64,000 nucleotides of DNA from Methylobacterium brachiatum (GCF_020523825.1 NZ_JAJALK010000009.1:1-64000), one strand, 5' to 3'. Counted from the first letter of the stretch, positions 1 to 8,668 are shown. Numbers and translations are program-made. The notes: generated from the letters alone by a model not told the origin.

Positions 1-76
1 GGGGCGTCCCGCCATACCCATCCAGGGGGTCAAAATTCGACGCCGATCCAGGGTCAATGTTCAACGCTGTTTGACA
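1..76. mobile_element. Probable end of an IS21-type insertion sequence
   Basis: Two imperfect direct repeats of the form GGGTCAAaaTTCgACGCCG (about 27-45 and 51-69) are followed by TTGACA ending at 76. Short repeats of this GGGTCA/TTC/CG type just inside a terminal TGACA are characteristic of IS21-family ends. The reading frame of the neighbouring oxidase becomes recognisable only after position 76, which fits an insertion boundary there. The transposase genes, if present, lie outside the window. The family call rests on motif recognition only. Confidence 0.5.
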
Positions 77-972
77 CCCTGGAACAGGGCGGTGCCTGGA
101 ATGGCTACGTGCGGGCCATCGCGGGCTTCATGAGCGGCGTCGCGCCCGAGGACATCTCAGCGACCGACTACCTGGCCTACGACGACGCCTCGACCGGTAA
201 GAACTGGCACTTGCCGCTCGGCTACGGCACCTTGGTCGCCGCCAGCTTGCCGTCCTCGGCGACGGTCCGGCTGGCCACGCCAGCCGAACGCATCGACCTG
301 ACTGGGGACGGCGTCGAGGTGACCACCCGCGCGGGTACCATCCGCGCCAAGGCCGCCGTTCTTACGGTCTCGACCGCGGTCCTGGCCGGCGACGCGATCC
401 GCCTTCCCCGCGGCATCGACCCTTGGCGAGAAGCGGCCGCCGCCCTTCCCCTCGGGCGCAACGAGAAGATCTTTCTGGAGATCGAGCGCGACACCGCGTT
501 CGGGCCGGACTCGCATGCCTACGGCAACCTGGAGGACCCGAGGTCGGCGGCCTATTCCATACGACCCAACGGCTGGCCGGTGATCGAGGCCTTCCTCGGT
601 GGCGAGGGCGCGCGCATCCTGGAGGAGGAGGGCCCGGCCGACGGCTTCGCCTTCGTGACGGCGCAGTTGGCCGCCCTGTTCGGCAGCGACGTGGCGTCGG
701 CGATCCGGCCGCTCGCGGCGACCTCGTGGAGCCGGATCGCGTCCATAGGCGGCGCGTATAGCTGCGCGCTTCCTGGTCGCTCGCAGGCGCGTTCGCGCTT
801 GGCGCAGCCTTTCGAGAACCGGCTGTTCTTCGCTGGCGAGGCGACGCATCCCTTCGACTTCACGACCGCCCACGGTGCCCACGACAGCGGGCAACGCGCC
901 GCCGACGAGGCCTTGGCTGCTCTTCGGGACAGCCATGTCCTGGATAGGCGGGATCCCCCGTTCGCAGCCTGA
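77..972 (+). pseudogene. Flavin monoamine oxidase, C-terminal part, 5' end cut by IS
   Basis: The readable part (about 298 residues) matches the second half of FAD-dependent amine oxidases: a substrate-domain stretch, a strand-rich middle containing VEVTTRAGTIRAKAAVLTVS, and the C-terminal FAD-contact motif FFAGEATHPFDFTTAHGAHDSG. Intact family members are usually about 430-500 residues and begin with a Rossmann GxGxxG motif; that dinucleotide-binding half is missing here. The frame stays open leftward into the presumed IS end, and a GTG at 109 is unlikely to be a genuine start. The gene is therefore most likely an inactive remnant. If the missing half lies intact beyond the left edge, the IS would have interrupted rather than deleted it. 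Confidence 0.7.
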
Positions 973-1197
973 CCGGCCAGATGGTGACCTCGTTTCCCCG
1001 GGGACGGCGCAGTCGCCGCCGAAGAGGGGTGATGCTCCCGCCCAGGCATCATGGTTGCTTGCTGGAGATCCTGGTCGGCGATGCTGCGGCCATCTGCCAT
1101 CGGACGGGCACCCCACCGTGCCATGGCGCACATAGCCTTGGAACGGCGCACGCCCCGAGCTGTTGAGGTGCCATTCCCATGCGACATGAGATTTCGG

Positions 1198-1608
1198 ATG
1201 CGTAAGATCGCACTCGCTTCCACGGCTTTGCTTGGCCTCGGGCTCTTGGCATCGGCACCCGCAGAGGCCCGCGGCTGGGGCTACGGCGGTGGCTACGGTT
1301 ACGGCCATGGCGGATACGGTTATGGCGGCGGATATCGCGGCGTGGGCTTCCGCGGCGGCTACGGCGGCTACGGACGCGGTTACGGCTATCGCGGTTATGG
1401 CTATCGCCGCGGCATCGGCCCCGGCGCAGCCATCGGCCTCGGGATCGCCGGCCTCGCCGCAGGTGCCATCGTCGCGAACTCGTACGGTGGCTACGGTTAC
1501 GGCTATGGCCGCCCGGTCGGATATTACGGCGGCTACGGCTATGCTCCGGCTTACGGATACGCTCCAGCTTATGGCTACGGATACCCCGCTTACGGCTACG
1601 GATACTGA
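1198..1608 (+). CDS. Secreted glycine/tyrosine-rich protein
   Basis: A 136-residue protein. Residues 1 to about 22 form a Sec signal peptide (MRKIALASTALLGLGLLAS, likely cut after AEA). The mature part is almost entirely Gly and Tyr in GYGY, GGYGYG and YAPAYGY repeats, interrupted by one hydrophobic glycine-zipper segment (AAIGLGIAGLAAGAIVA) that could insert in or lie on a membrane. Low-complexity proteins of this kind are common in Methylobacterium-type genomes and are usually annotated as hypothetical. An ATG twelve bases earlier (1186) is possible, but the start used puts the Arg-Lys n-region at the N terminus. A strong hairpin follows, so it is probably monocistronic. Function unknown. 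Confidence 0.7.
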   Translation: MRKIALASTALLGLGLLASAPAEARGWGYGGGYGYGHGGYGYGGGYRGVGFRGGYGGYGRGYGYRGYGYRRGIGPGAAIGLGIAGLAAGAIVANSYGGYGYGYGRPVGYYGGYGYAPAYGYAPAYGYGYPAYGYGY

Positions 1609-1659
1609 AACATCACTTCGAACGGCGGGTCGCAGGCTTCGCCATAACGTCTAACGACA

Positions 1660-1691
1660 GAGGCGTCCGACGGACTGTCGGGCGCCTCTTT
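1660..1691 (+). terminator. Rho-independent terminator after the Gly/Tyr-rich gene
   Basis: A 12-bp stem with one G-T pair (GAGGCGTCCGAC, 1660-1671; GTCGGGCGCCTC, 1677-1688) closes a five-base loop and is followed by TTT. Confidence 0.7.
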
Positions 1692-1753
1692 GCGTATGGG
1701 AGCATCCTGCGAGCGTCGACTAGAGCCCGATGCGTCCACTAGGTGCGTCGCCT

Positions 1754-2065
1754 TCAGGTCGACGAGACCATTTCCCCTGGTGTCGGTTCGGCCCCGGCGG
1801 CACCGGGTTCAGGCCCGGACGGGGACGCCGGCACGGTGGCGCTGGAGGCCGCGACGAGTGAGCCGATCACGCCAAGCAGCGCGAGCCGCTCCGGGCTGTC
1901 CGCCTCGGAGGAGAGGAAAGTCGAGAGTTCGACGCGGGACGGTCTCCCGCCTGAGGGACCGTTCGGCTCATGGAGGACGAACACGTCCGTCGGGTTCTTG
2001 CCGACGCACAGGAACCAGTTGTCGCCGTTCGATGCGGCGTAGATCAGTTTGCGCGCGATGGTCAT
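1754..2065 (-). CDS. Hypothetical protein, 103 aa
   Basis: The first 60 residues look like a folded domain (MTIARKLIYAASNGDNWFLC, then a strand-like VFVLHEPNGPSGG stretch and a short helix), followed by a low-complexity Ala/Pro/Gly tail. A GTG 24 bases upstream (2089) is an alternative start but has no ribosome binding site; the ATG used has GAGG close by. No family is recognised. It lies alone between the terminator of the Gly/Tyr-rich gene and a divergent small proline-rich gene. The codon pattern supports coding on this strand. Confidence 0.55.
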   Translation of the reverse strand: MTIARKLIYAASNGDNWFLCVGKNPTDVFVLHEPNGPSGGRPSRVELSTFLSSEADSPERLALLGVIGSLVAASSATVPASPSGPEPGAAGAEPTPGEMVSST

Positions 2066-2116
2066 AACCTCGACGGCCTCCTCGTTCACGAGGTCAACTA
2101 GGGCTGGGGATCAGAC

Positions 2117-2278
2117 ATGTCCGACGAGAAGGACCGTACCGACGAGGCACCCGAACCGACCGAGGACCTTGGGCTGCCGACGCCGCCGAGCCCGGGACGC
2201 GTCCCGCCTCCCCATTTGCCACCGCCTCCAAAGGACGACACCCCGCCCGCGGAACCGCAGACAGACGGCTGGCCATGA
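2117..2278 (+). CDS. Small acidic, proline-rich protein, 53 aa
   Basis: A short ORF starting at ATG 2117 encodes an acidic N-terminal half (MSDEKDRTDEAPEPTEDLG) and a proline-rich C-terminal half (PPPHLPPPPKDD), with no hydrophobic segment. GGGGA lies about seven bases before the start. It is divergent from the 103-aa hypothetical gene, with about 50 bases between them that must hold both promoters. The composition suggests an intrinsically disordered linker-like or binding peptide. No family is recognised; it could also be a chance ORF. Confidence 0.4.
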   Translation: MSDEKDRTDEAPEPTEDLGLPTPPSPGRVPPPHLPPPPKDDTPPAEPQTDGWP

Positions 2279-2343
2279 GGTCGGCGTGCGCTTGAGGGGT
2301 GTGGCCTGCCCCACGTGATCCCGCGCCCCTCGGGAGGGCCGTC

Positions 2344-2589
2344 TCAGGCCATCAGGCGGTGGGTGTTGTCGGCGACGAGTTCCCTGTAGCGGGCGATGAC
2401 GTCGCTCTGACTTCCCCCCGCCATCAGGGTGTTGGCGGCCTCCATCGCGGCGACCACCTTCTCGCCGACCATCGAGACCATCTCAGCCTGGCCCTCGGCG
2501 CCGCCCCAGGCGATCCGCACCAGCCGCAACTCGATGACCTTCTGCGCCTCCACGGTAAGCAGGAAGGCGGCATAGAGGGGGTTCAGCAT
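2344..2589 (-). CDS. Small helical hypothetical protein (phasin-like composition)
   Basis: An 81-residue protein with an ATG at 2589 and GGAG five to seven bases upstream. It is predicted to be mostly helical: MLNPLYAAFLLTVEAQKVIE at the start, then an amphipathic stretch with many Ala, Glu, Val and Met and the segment GEKVVAAMEAANTLMAGG. The pattern resembles short phasin-like or antifreeze-named proteins of Rhizobiales, but no diagnostic motif is present. No clear partner gene is adjacent. Confidence 0.6.
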   Translation of the reverse strand: MLNPLYAAFLLTVEAQKVIELRLVRIAWGGAEGQAEMVSMVGEKVVAAMEAANTLMAGGSQSDVIARYRELVADNTHRLMA

Positions 2590-2598
2590 GGGGGCTCC

Positions 2599-2837
2599 GG
2601 CCTGACGATATACGTGGGCAACGCCTGGCCGTGGGCCCGGTCCCTGCGGATGATGACGCAGGACGCCTACCGTTCGCGGGCGGCGACGCCCGAGCCCGGC
2701 GACGTGGCGGTGTCCTCGGAGATACCCGACCGGTTTGTCGGGACGCGGCCGGCAAGCCGCCAAGCCGCAACCCCTACGTCTTCCTCGACCTGCCCTTGTC
2801 GCGCATCTTCGGGGGTCAGACCGTACGGGCTTGGTAG
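2599..2837 (+). pseudogene. Possible frameshifted small gene
   Basis: Two adjacent frames both show coding-like composition. The first reads TIYVGNAWPWARSLRMMTQD through EIPDRFV up to about 2743; the second continues as RDAAGKPPSRNPYVFLDLPL to a TAG at 2835-2837. Joining them needs a single missing base near 2743 and would give a protein of roughly 75-80 residues. No family is recognised and no clear start with a ribosome binding site is visible, so both the gene and the frameshift are tentative. Confidence 0.3.
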
Positions 2838-2942
2838 ATGCGCTGCTCTCGACCAGACATGCGGACGCGTAAAGTGCCTGCGGGACGCTGGGACCTTGCC
2901 TATCCCGCGACGCACCTCCCGAGAGCGCATCGGCTTTCACGC

Positions 2943-3338
2943 CTATGCGGAAAGCCTGAGGATCACCGCGGACGATCCGACGATGTGGGCCAGGGTGACC
3001 AGGACCGACCCGGTATGAAGCACGCCGAAGCGCCTGCGATTGCCTACATCGCTCGCCGCGTTGATGGCCGGCATGAGAACCTGCCGCGCCAGGAGGGCCG
3101 TGAAGGCGATGAGCCCGAGGATGAGGGCGGAGGTCCCATCGAGATTGGCCGTCAGCGCCGCGCCGGCGAGGGCGCACCCTATGACGAAGGCGTAGAAGTG
3201 CGGGAAGGCGCGCCGCAGTAGCGGGCCTGCGGCTTCGGCAGGCAGGGCGCTGAAGAGGAACGAGGCGAAGCCGAACGAGTACAGGACCATTCCCCCGAAC
3301 AGGAGGGCTGTCAGGAGGACGGCCGCTTGGGAGAGCAT
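2943..3338 (-). CDS. DUF4149-like four-helix membrane protein
   Basis: A 131-residue integral membrane protein with four hydrophobic segments: about 7-30 (LLTALLFGGMVLYSFGFASF), 45-65, 72-95 and 110-128. The FGGMVLYSFGFASFLF start and a Pro-Ala-rich segment before helix 2 resemble the DUF4149 (TMEM205-like) family, whose function is not established. The start at 3338 gives an immediate N-terminal membrane helix; a GGTCTGGA stretch lies upstream. A longer frame to 3458 exists but its extra residues look non-coding. No partner genes are evident. Confidence 0.65.
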   Translation of the reverse strand: MLSQAAVLLTALLFGGMVLYSFGFASFLFSALPAEAAGPLLRRAFPHFYAFVIGCALAGAALTANLDGTSALILGLIAFTALLARQVLMPAINAASDVGNRRRFGVLHTGSVLVTLAHIVGSSAVILRLSA

Positions 3339-3566
3339 CGTTCCAGACCTTTTATTCAAGGATCGCCCTTGCGGGCGGGATTGATTTCGCTCGGCTCGAC
3401 CGGGTCGCGTGTCGGTGGTGGCGCACGAGGGGGTTTCGGGGACGACCCTATGCGTCATCGGACGTTGGCGACACTCGTTGGCCCCGCGTCATTCGCGCCC
3501 CGGCCCGTCTGGGAGCGCCCCGCCGGCAGCAGGCGCCCTGGAACGTTGCGTCGCGCGACTCCGAGG

Positions 3567-3604
3567 GTAACGCGTAACGGGTCACGCCATGCGCTACGCG
3601 TTAC
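3567..3604. repeat. Perfect 10-bp inverted repeat
   Basis: GTAACGCGTA (3567-3576) and TACGCGTTAC (3595-3604) form a perfect inverted repeat around an 18-base spacer, immediately before the cobalamin-binding-like gene. The arms are rich in MluI-like ACGCGT words and have no T-run, so an operator or a recombination end is more likely than a terminator. This is inferred from symmetry alone. Confidence 0.45.
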
Positions 3605-3613
3605 GGCTTCGAG

Positions 3614-4537
<924 letters not shown>

Positions 4538-4543
4538 GGAATG

Positions 4544-4569
4544 GGCCATGACATGCTGATGTCATGGCC
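4544..4569 (+). terminator. Hairpin after the BtuF-like gene
   Basis: A perfect 11-bp stem (GGCCATGACAT / ATGTCATGGCC) with a four-base loop lies seven bases after the stop codon, followed shortly by CTTTT. A rho-independent terminator is the likeliest role. Confidence 0.6.
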
Positions 4570-4955
4570 GCCGCTTTTAGGGCCGCTTCGCCTTCTGAGC
4601 TGACTTCGCCTTCGGACATCGGAAGCCGCAGGGTGGAAGGTCCGCAACGAGGCACATTCAGACGAGGGCCTAGGCCGTAACAAAGGTCTGCTTCTTCGTT
4701 TTAAACGCTGGAAGCGGATGGGCCGGTTTCGGCCAGCATCGGCCGTTGTGAGGGAGCCGCGCGGACGTCTCAGATGGGTGGATATCCGCCGTTCCGCTTT
4801 CGAGTAGTCTGGGGTCGGAAGCGGACGTCGTATCTACTCCCGCTTCCGACCCGTGACAGGCGCAGATCAGATTCATCCAAGCGCACCGCGCTCTCTCGCC
4901 TTGACCCGTTCGCCTCATCGCGGCGACTCTCGAAAATCATTCGGTGGGTCGGACG
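4570..4955. other. Non-coding stretch with a long hairpin
   Basis: No convincing gene. A perfect 12-bp inverted repeat (GGGTCGGAAGCG at 4812-4823; CGCTTCCGACCC at 4841-4852) with a 17-base loop is present. Nearby words such as TCGGCCAGCATCGGCC recur in a similar form around 22,990-23,040, suggesting a dispersed intergenic repeat family. Short ORFs here do not have the codon bias of the flanking genes. Confidence 0.5.
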
Positions 4956-5648
4956 ATGGAGAGCATGCTCGGCAATCTTGAAATTTTAAGCCGTCTGATG
5001 CTCGCCGCTGTTCTGAGCGGCCTGATCGGGGTCGAGCGAGAACGCTTGCTCTGGGCTGCCGGACTTCGAACGCACATGCTGGTCGGCGTGGGCGCATGCC
5101 TCATCGTCATTGTCTCAGCCTTCGGCTTCAGCGACGTGCTGGGTGCCCACAATGTCGTCCTGGACCCCTCACGCATTGCGGCGCAGGTCGTCTCGGGTGT
5201 CGGCTTTCTCGGGGCAGGAACGATCCTGCTCCGAGGTGAGGTCGTCAAAGGGCTCACCACAGCAGCGAGTCTGTGGGCGGTGGCGGCCATCGGCCTCGCA
5301 GTCGGCAGCGGCCTTTACGTCGCCGGCATCGCCACGACCATTATCCTCCTGGCGATCCTCGCCGGTTTGAAGCCCCTTCAGGATCGCTACCACAACCGGC
5401 TGCGCGTCCGGCCGCTTCGCGTGTTGGCCGAGCCGGGAAAGGTCACGTTCGATACCTTGCAGACGATCGCCGGCCAGAGAGCATCCCGCATTCGCCAGTT
5501 CGTCGTTCAGCGGGCTGCCGATCCAGGACAGGACGAGATCCTGGTTTCGTTCGCGCGACTGTCACGTCAGTCGGTGGCGGAGATCGCAGAGGGTCTCCGA
5601 GCGCATCCCGGTGTCGCCAGCGTCGAGAATGTCGAGGGCCACCTATAG
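4956..5648 (+). CDS. MgtC/SapB-family membrane protein
   Basis: A 230-residue protein with the MgtC N-terminal membrane domain: helix 1 with RLMLAAVLSGLIGVERER, the conserved GLRTHMLVGVGACLIV helix, RIAAQVVSGVGFLGAGTILL and GLTTAASLWAVAAIGLAVG. The GFLGAGTI and TTAASLW motifs are diagnostic. A soluble C-terminal domain of about 80 residues (ACT-like in relatives) follows. Family members support growth at low magnesium and virulence by inhibiting the F-ATPase in enteric bacteria; whether this one does is unknown. A GTG at 4944 is an alternative start. No magnesium-sensing leader could be recognised upstream. Confidence 0.85.
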   Translation: MESMLGNLEILSRLMLAAVLSGLIGVERERLLWAAGLRTHMLVGVGACLIVIVSAFGFSDVLGAHNVVLDPSRIAAQVVSGVGFLGAGTILLRGEVVKGLTTAASLWAVAAIGLAVGSGLYVAGIATTIILLAILAGLKPLQDRYHNRLRVRPLRVLAEPGKVTFDTLQTIAGQRASRIRQFVVQRAADPGQDEILVSFARLSRQSVAEIAEGLRAHPGVASVENVEGHL

Positions 5649-5723
5649 CCTTCTCTTTTGTCGAGACACGCAACCGATATCTGCATGCCCCGTTGACCGG
5701 CACGGCAATTATGGAGGCGGCTA

Positions 5724-5996
5724 ATGAAATCCCGGAACCTTGCCTTAATCGCCTTGGCCGCGGCCTTGGGGATCGCCGGCCCGGCCATCGCCAAGAGCGA
5801 CAAGCCCGGCGCCGACTGGATGCCCGCCGAGCAGGTGAAGCAGAAGCTGATGGATGCGGGCTATTCCAGCATCACCGAACTGGAGGCCGATGACGGCCAC
5901 TGGGAAGGCGAAGGCATGAAGAACGGCGTGAAGATGGAGTTCCACGTCGATCCCAAGACGGGTGCCATCACCAAAGAGAAGCCCGACAAGGACTGA
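5724..5996 (+). CDS. Exported PepSY-domain protein
   Basis: A 90-residue protein. A Sec signal peptide spans residues 1 to about 23 (MKSRNLALIALAAALGIAGP, cut near AIA). The rest is one PepSY-type domain: EQVKQKLMDAGYSSITELEA, a GHWEGEGMKNGVKMEFHVD strand pair and a DPKTGAI turn. Such domains are thought to inhibit or chaperone periplasmic proteases, or to take part in metal sensing; the substrate is unknown. GGAGG lies seven bases before the ATG. Two strong hairpins follow the stop codon. Confidence 0.8.
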   Translation: MKSRNLALIALAAALGIAGPAIAKSDKPGADWMPAEQVKQKLMDAGYSSITELEADDGHWEGEGMKNGVKMEFHVDPKTGAITKEKPDKD

Positions 5997-6016
5997 TGAG
6001 CAAGGTTGGGTAATCC

Positions 6017-6079
6017 GCCGCCGCGGAGATCAGCGGCGGCAAGAAGGGAAAGCGCACGGCGTACTTGATCGCCGTGCGC
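6017..6079. repeat. Two tandem hairpins around a possible start codon
   Basis: Hairpin 1 pairs GCCGCCGC (6017-6024) with GCGGCGGC (6033-6040). Hairpin 2 pairs GCGCACGGCG (6052-6061) with CGCCGTGCGC (6070-6079) around an eight-base loop containing the TTG at 6065. They may terminate the PepSY transcript, or hide the start of the next small gene. Neither has a T-run. Confidence 0.5.
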
Positions 6080-6253
6080 CAGAAGCGCGAAGCGACCCGC
6101 GTCTACGCCGTGGTCGCAACCTCGGCCGAGGCCGCGCTCGCGCAAGTGGCTGGACTTACTGTGGACGGCATCGAGACCGAGGTCGTTGGGACGTTCTCAC
6201 GAGACCTCACCCGGAGCCTCGGCCTCAAGCCAAGCGAGATGCGGCTCGTCTGA
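6065..6253 (+). CDS. Small conserved-looking hypothetical protein
   Basis: The 62-residue frame (QKREATRVYAVVATSAEAAL, then GLTVDGIETEVVGTFSRDL) has the alternating strand/helix look of a real domain and good codon bias. In-frame coding appearance extends upstream as GKKGKRTAYLIAVRQ to a TAA at 6011, but no ATG or GTG is available, so TTG 6065 is the only plausible start and it sits in the loop of a 10-bp hairpin. The gene may be translationally controlled by that hairpin or may have lost its start. No family is recognised. Confidence 0.45.
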   Translation: MIAVRQKREATRVYAVVATSAEAALAQVAGLTVDGIETEVVGTFSRDLTRSLGLKPSEMRLV

Positions 6254-6289
6254 GCGAGCCGCTCCCCCGGACCACACACCGGACGCTCA

Positions 6290-6463
6290 CTACCGCTGCC
6301 AGCCTCCAGCCTGCTTCTTGGCCTTCTTCAGGCGCCGCAAGCTGCGGATCGCACGGACGAGCTTCTTGGCCTGCCGCTTCTCGCAGGTCTCGGTGACAGG
6401 ACGACCGGCGACCTTGACCATGAAGTGCCCGTCGGCCGCCTTTTCCTTGGTGACGTAGTGCAT
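6290..6463 (-). CDS. Small basic protein, 57 aa
   Basis: A short gene with ATG at 6463 and an excellent AGGAGA ribosome binding site. The protein begins MHYVTKEKAADGHFMVKVAG and continues into a very basic helix (KRQAKKLVRAIRSLRRLKKA) ending GGWQR. The N-terminal beta-hairpin plus Lys/Arg-rich helix suggests nucleic-acid or ribosome binding, but no family is recognised. It is convergent with the 62-aa hypothetical gene and lies downstream of the acid phosphatase gene on the same strand, about 180 bases away. Confidence 0.6.
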   Translation of the reverse strand: MHYVTKEKAADGHFMVKVAGRPVTETCEKRQAKKLVRAIRSLRRLKKAKKQAGGWQR

Positions 6464-6640
6464 GGTCCGGTCTCCTGTCGTTCAGGGCTCGGGTGTCGAG
6501 CGGTCTGTCTCCGGGGTTGGTGGATGCGGCAACGACCGGCGCGTGGGCGCCTAGGGTTGCCTAAAATCGCAGGTAGATACGTGGGCCCGCCTCGCAACCC
6601 GCCTCCCGCCTTCGTGATCCAGCCTGAAGCAATCTTCACC

Positions 6641-7369
6641 TCAACGACCGGAGGCGCTCTCCTGGGCCGCGATTTCTGCGTCTGCTTGGTCGAGATCACG
6701 TTCGAAGCGAGGGTCGTGGAACAGCGCCTCGGCGATGACGGCCGCAGCGATCCTCCCGGCTTCCAGGTCGGTCGGGAAATGGGTGCCGGCGATCACGCGG
6801 TTCTCCCCGTACGAGGCAGCGAACGCAAACAGTGCCTGGCGCTTCTCGGGCACGAGACGCGCCAGCACCGTGGCTGCGAGATACCCGAACGTGGCGTGGC
6901 CGCTCGGGTAGGACGTGCTGTCGGAACGATGCCCGAACGTGGCAAGATCCGACTTGAGCGTGTAGGGGCGCGGTCGGGCGATGGCTGTCTTGGCCGCCAG
7001 CACGGCGAGTTCTCCATCCTGGAACACGCGCTCGATCAGCGCCGCGGTGATCGGCATCGCCGCCGCGGTGAAGGCCGGACCGAGAACCCCGCCGAAGCGG
7101 TCGAGGGCGCACGGCAGGTTCGCGGTGATGCGGCGCTCGTCGTCGGGTGTGCGGGTTCGGACGGCTGCTTCCACGGCCTGCATGTCCGCCTTGGCCGCTT
7201 CCGAATTGGCTTCTGGCGGGGGCGACAGCACGCGCTGTAGCGCCATTGCCGCCGGGTCGATGTAGGTGCTGTGCAGCGTCCCGGCGGTGGCAGGCAGGGC
7301 AAGGGACAGGAGCACGGCCAGCGGCGCGATGAACCGCTGGCAACCCATGGCAGAAATCCGGTTTGTCAC
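6641..7369 (-). CDS. Periplasmic acid phosphatase, PAP2 superfamily (class A type)
   Basis: A 242-residue protein with a signal peptide over about residues 1-29 (FIAPLAVLLSLALPATAG). All three PAP2 phosphatase motifs are visible: the K-x6-RP motif in AKTAIARPRPY, the PSGH motif in TSYPSGHATF, and the distal motif in ENRVIAGTHFPTDLEAG. Length and motif spacing match class A non-specific acid phosphatases such as PhoN, which hydrolyse phosphomonoesters in the periplasm. The GTG start follows GAGGAGGGG. Only nine bases separate it from the upstream MFS gene, so the two are probably co-transcribed, pairing extracellular phosphate-ester hydrolysis with transport. Confidence 0.85.
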   Translation of the reverse strand: MTNRISAMGCQRFIAPLAVLLSLALPATAGTLHSTYIDPAAMALQRVLSPPPEANSEAAKADMQAVEAAVRTRTPDDERRITANLPCALDRFGGVLGPAFTAAAMPITAALIERVFQDGELAVLAAKTAIARPRPYTLKSDLATFGHRSDSTSYPSGHATFGYLAATVLARLVPEKRQALFAFAASYGENRVIAGTHFPTDLEAGRIAAAVIAEALFHDPRFERDLDQADAEIAAQESASGR

Positions 7370-7378
7370 GGCCCCTCC

Positions 7379-8668
7379 TCACGCCTTGCCGGGTAGCACC
7401 GTTCGCAACCACGCCGCCGGGTCACTCCGATGCCTCCCGGAGGCGGTCTCCGGCATTAGCGTCACGAGCACCGCCAGCGCGACCGCTGCCACGGCGGCGC
7501 ACGCGAAATACGCGGCATCGAACCCCGCCTGGTGAACCAAGGTTCCGGCGATAACGAACGACAGCGAAGCGCCCGCGCCCTGCACAGTCCCGATCAGGCC
7601 ATGGGCGGCGTTGTAGCGACCGGTCCCGCGGGTGATGTCGGCCATCACCAGGGGCTTCACCGCACTGAGCAGACCGGCGCCGACGCCGTCGAGGCACTGG
7701 ACCGCGATGAGCCAGTACGGGTCGCGCCAGACTAGGTAGAGCAAGGCCCGCAAGGGCAGCGCGGCGAAGCCGATCACGAGCAAGGGCTTGCGGCCCCAGC
7801 GCTCGGCCCGGCGGCCGACGATGAGCCCCATCGGCACCATCACCGCCTGCGCACCGACGATGCAGACGGAGACGATGACCGACGACCAATCAGGGCGCGC
7901 CTGCCCGATCTCCTGCGCGACGAGGGTCAGCAGCGGCGCGTTGGCGAAATGGAAAAGCCCTACGCAGGCCGCGAAGATCATGAGTGGCCGGCAGGTCAGC
8001 AGGGTCCGCCACCCGGCCGGGGCTTGCTCCCCGTCGCCCTCGCCGCCGCCGCGGGCTCGACGCGCATCGATGGCACCCCGTGGGATCGAATAGAGCGACG
8101 CGGCCGAGACGATGGCGCAGGCCGGGACCAAGAGGAAGACCGCCCGGTCCGGGAACAGCCAGCCGACGAGCCCGATCAGGACGGCGATGGCGACGTTCCC
8201 GGTCCGCTCCAGCGCGGCGTTGCGGCCGAAGCGCCGGGCGAGCCTCTCGGCCGGGAACAGGCCGAGCGTGAGCGTGGCGATGGCCGGGCTCAGCATGCCC
8301 CCGACGGCGGCCAGCACGCAGGAGGCCGCGAGGACGGGCCAGAACTGCGGGAAGAGCGCGACGAGGAGCGTGGTCAGCGAGAGCGCGACCAGGGCGCCGA
8401 GCAGGATCACGCGCTTGTCGCGCACCGCGTCGATGGCGGTGCCGATCGGCGTCTGCGCCACGATGCCGACGATACCCGATATCGTGCTGACCAGACCGAC
8501 CGAGGCGTCGTCCCAGCCCCGGTGCACGTAGAGGTAGACGTTGAGGTATGGCTTGATCGCCCCATTCACGTCGATCAGCAGGAAGTTCAGGAGGTCGAGA
8601 GGTTTGGAAATGGACTTCCTCCCTGGGGCCGGAGGCTGCCCGTCACCTTCGTTGCTGTCCTGCTCCAC
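7379..8668 (-). CDS. MFS transporter
   Basis: A 429-residue protein with about twelve hydrophobic helices. The cytoplasmic loop between helices 2 and 3 carries a degenerate MFS signature (IGTAIDAVRDKRVILLG), and a second loop contains GLIVGRRAERWGRKPLLV, a good copy of the family motif. N-terminal residues 1-20 are hydrophilic. The GTG start has GGGAGG about eight bases upstream. It precedes the acid phosphatase gene in one likely operon; the substrate cannot be read from sequence. No drug-specific motif was identified. Confidence 0.8.
   Translation of the reverse strand: MEQDSNEGDGQPPAPGRKSISKPLDLLNFLLIDVNGAIKPYLNVYLYVHRGWDDASVGLVSTISGIVGIVAQTPIGTAIDAVRDKRVILLGALVALSLTTLLVALFPQFWPVLAASCVLAAVGGMLSPAIATLTLGLFPAERLARRFGRNAALERTGNVAIAVLIGLVGWLFPDRAVFLLVPACAIVSAASLYSIPRGAIDARRARGGGEGDGEQAPAGWRTLLTCRPLMIFAACVGLFHFANAPLLTLVAQEIGQARPDWSSVIVSVCIVGAQAVMVPMGLIVGRRAERWGRKPLLVIGFAALPLRALLYLVWRDPYWLIAVQCLDGVGAGLLSAVKPLVMADITRGTGRYNAAHGLIGTVQGAGASLSFVIAGTLVHQAGFDAAYFACAAVAAVALAVLVTLMPETASGRHRSDPAAWLRTVLPGKA

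Noticed and set aside
157..1308. Long antisense ORF over the amine oxidase remnant
   Set aside because: Low-complexity Arg/Gly-rich translation in a frame opposite recognisable oxidase motifs; typical shadow in GC-rich DNA.
3459..3613. Cobalamin riboswitch before the BtuF-like gene
   Set aside because: No B12-box-like conserved core was found; only an inverted repeat is present.
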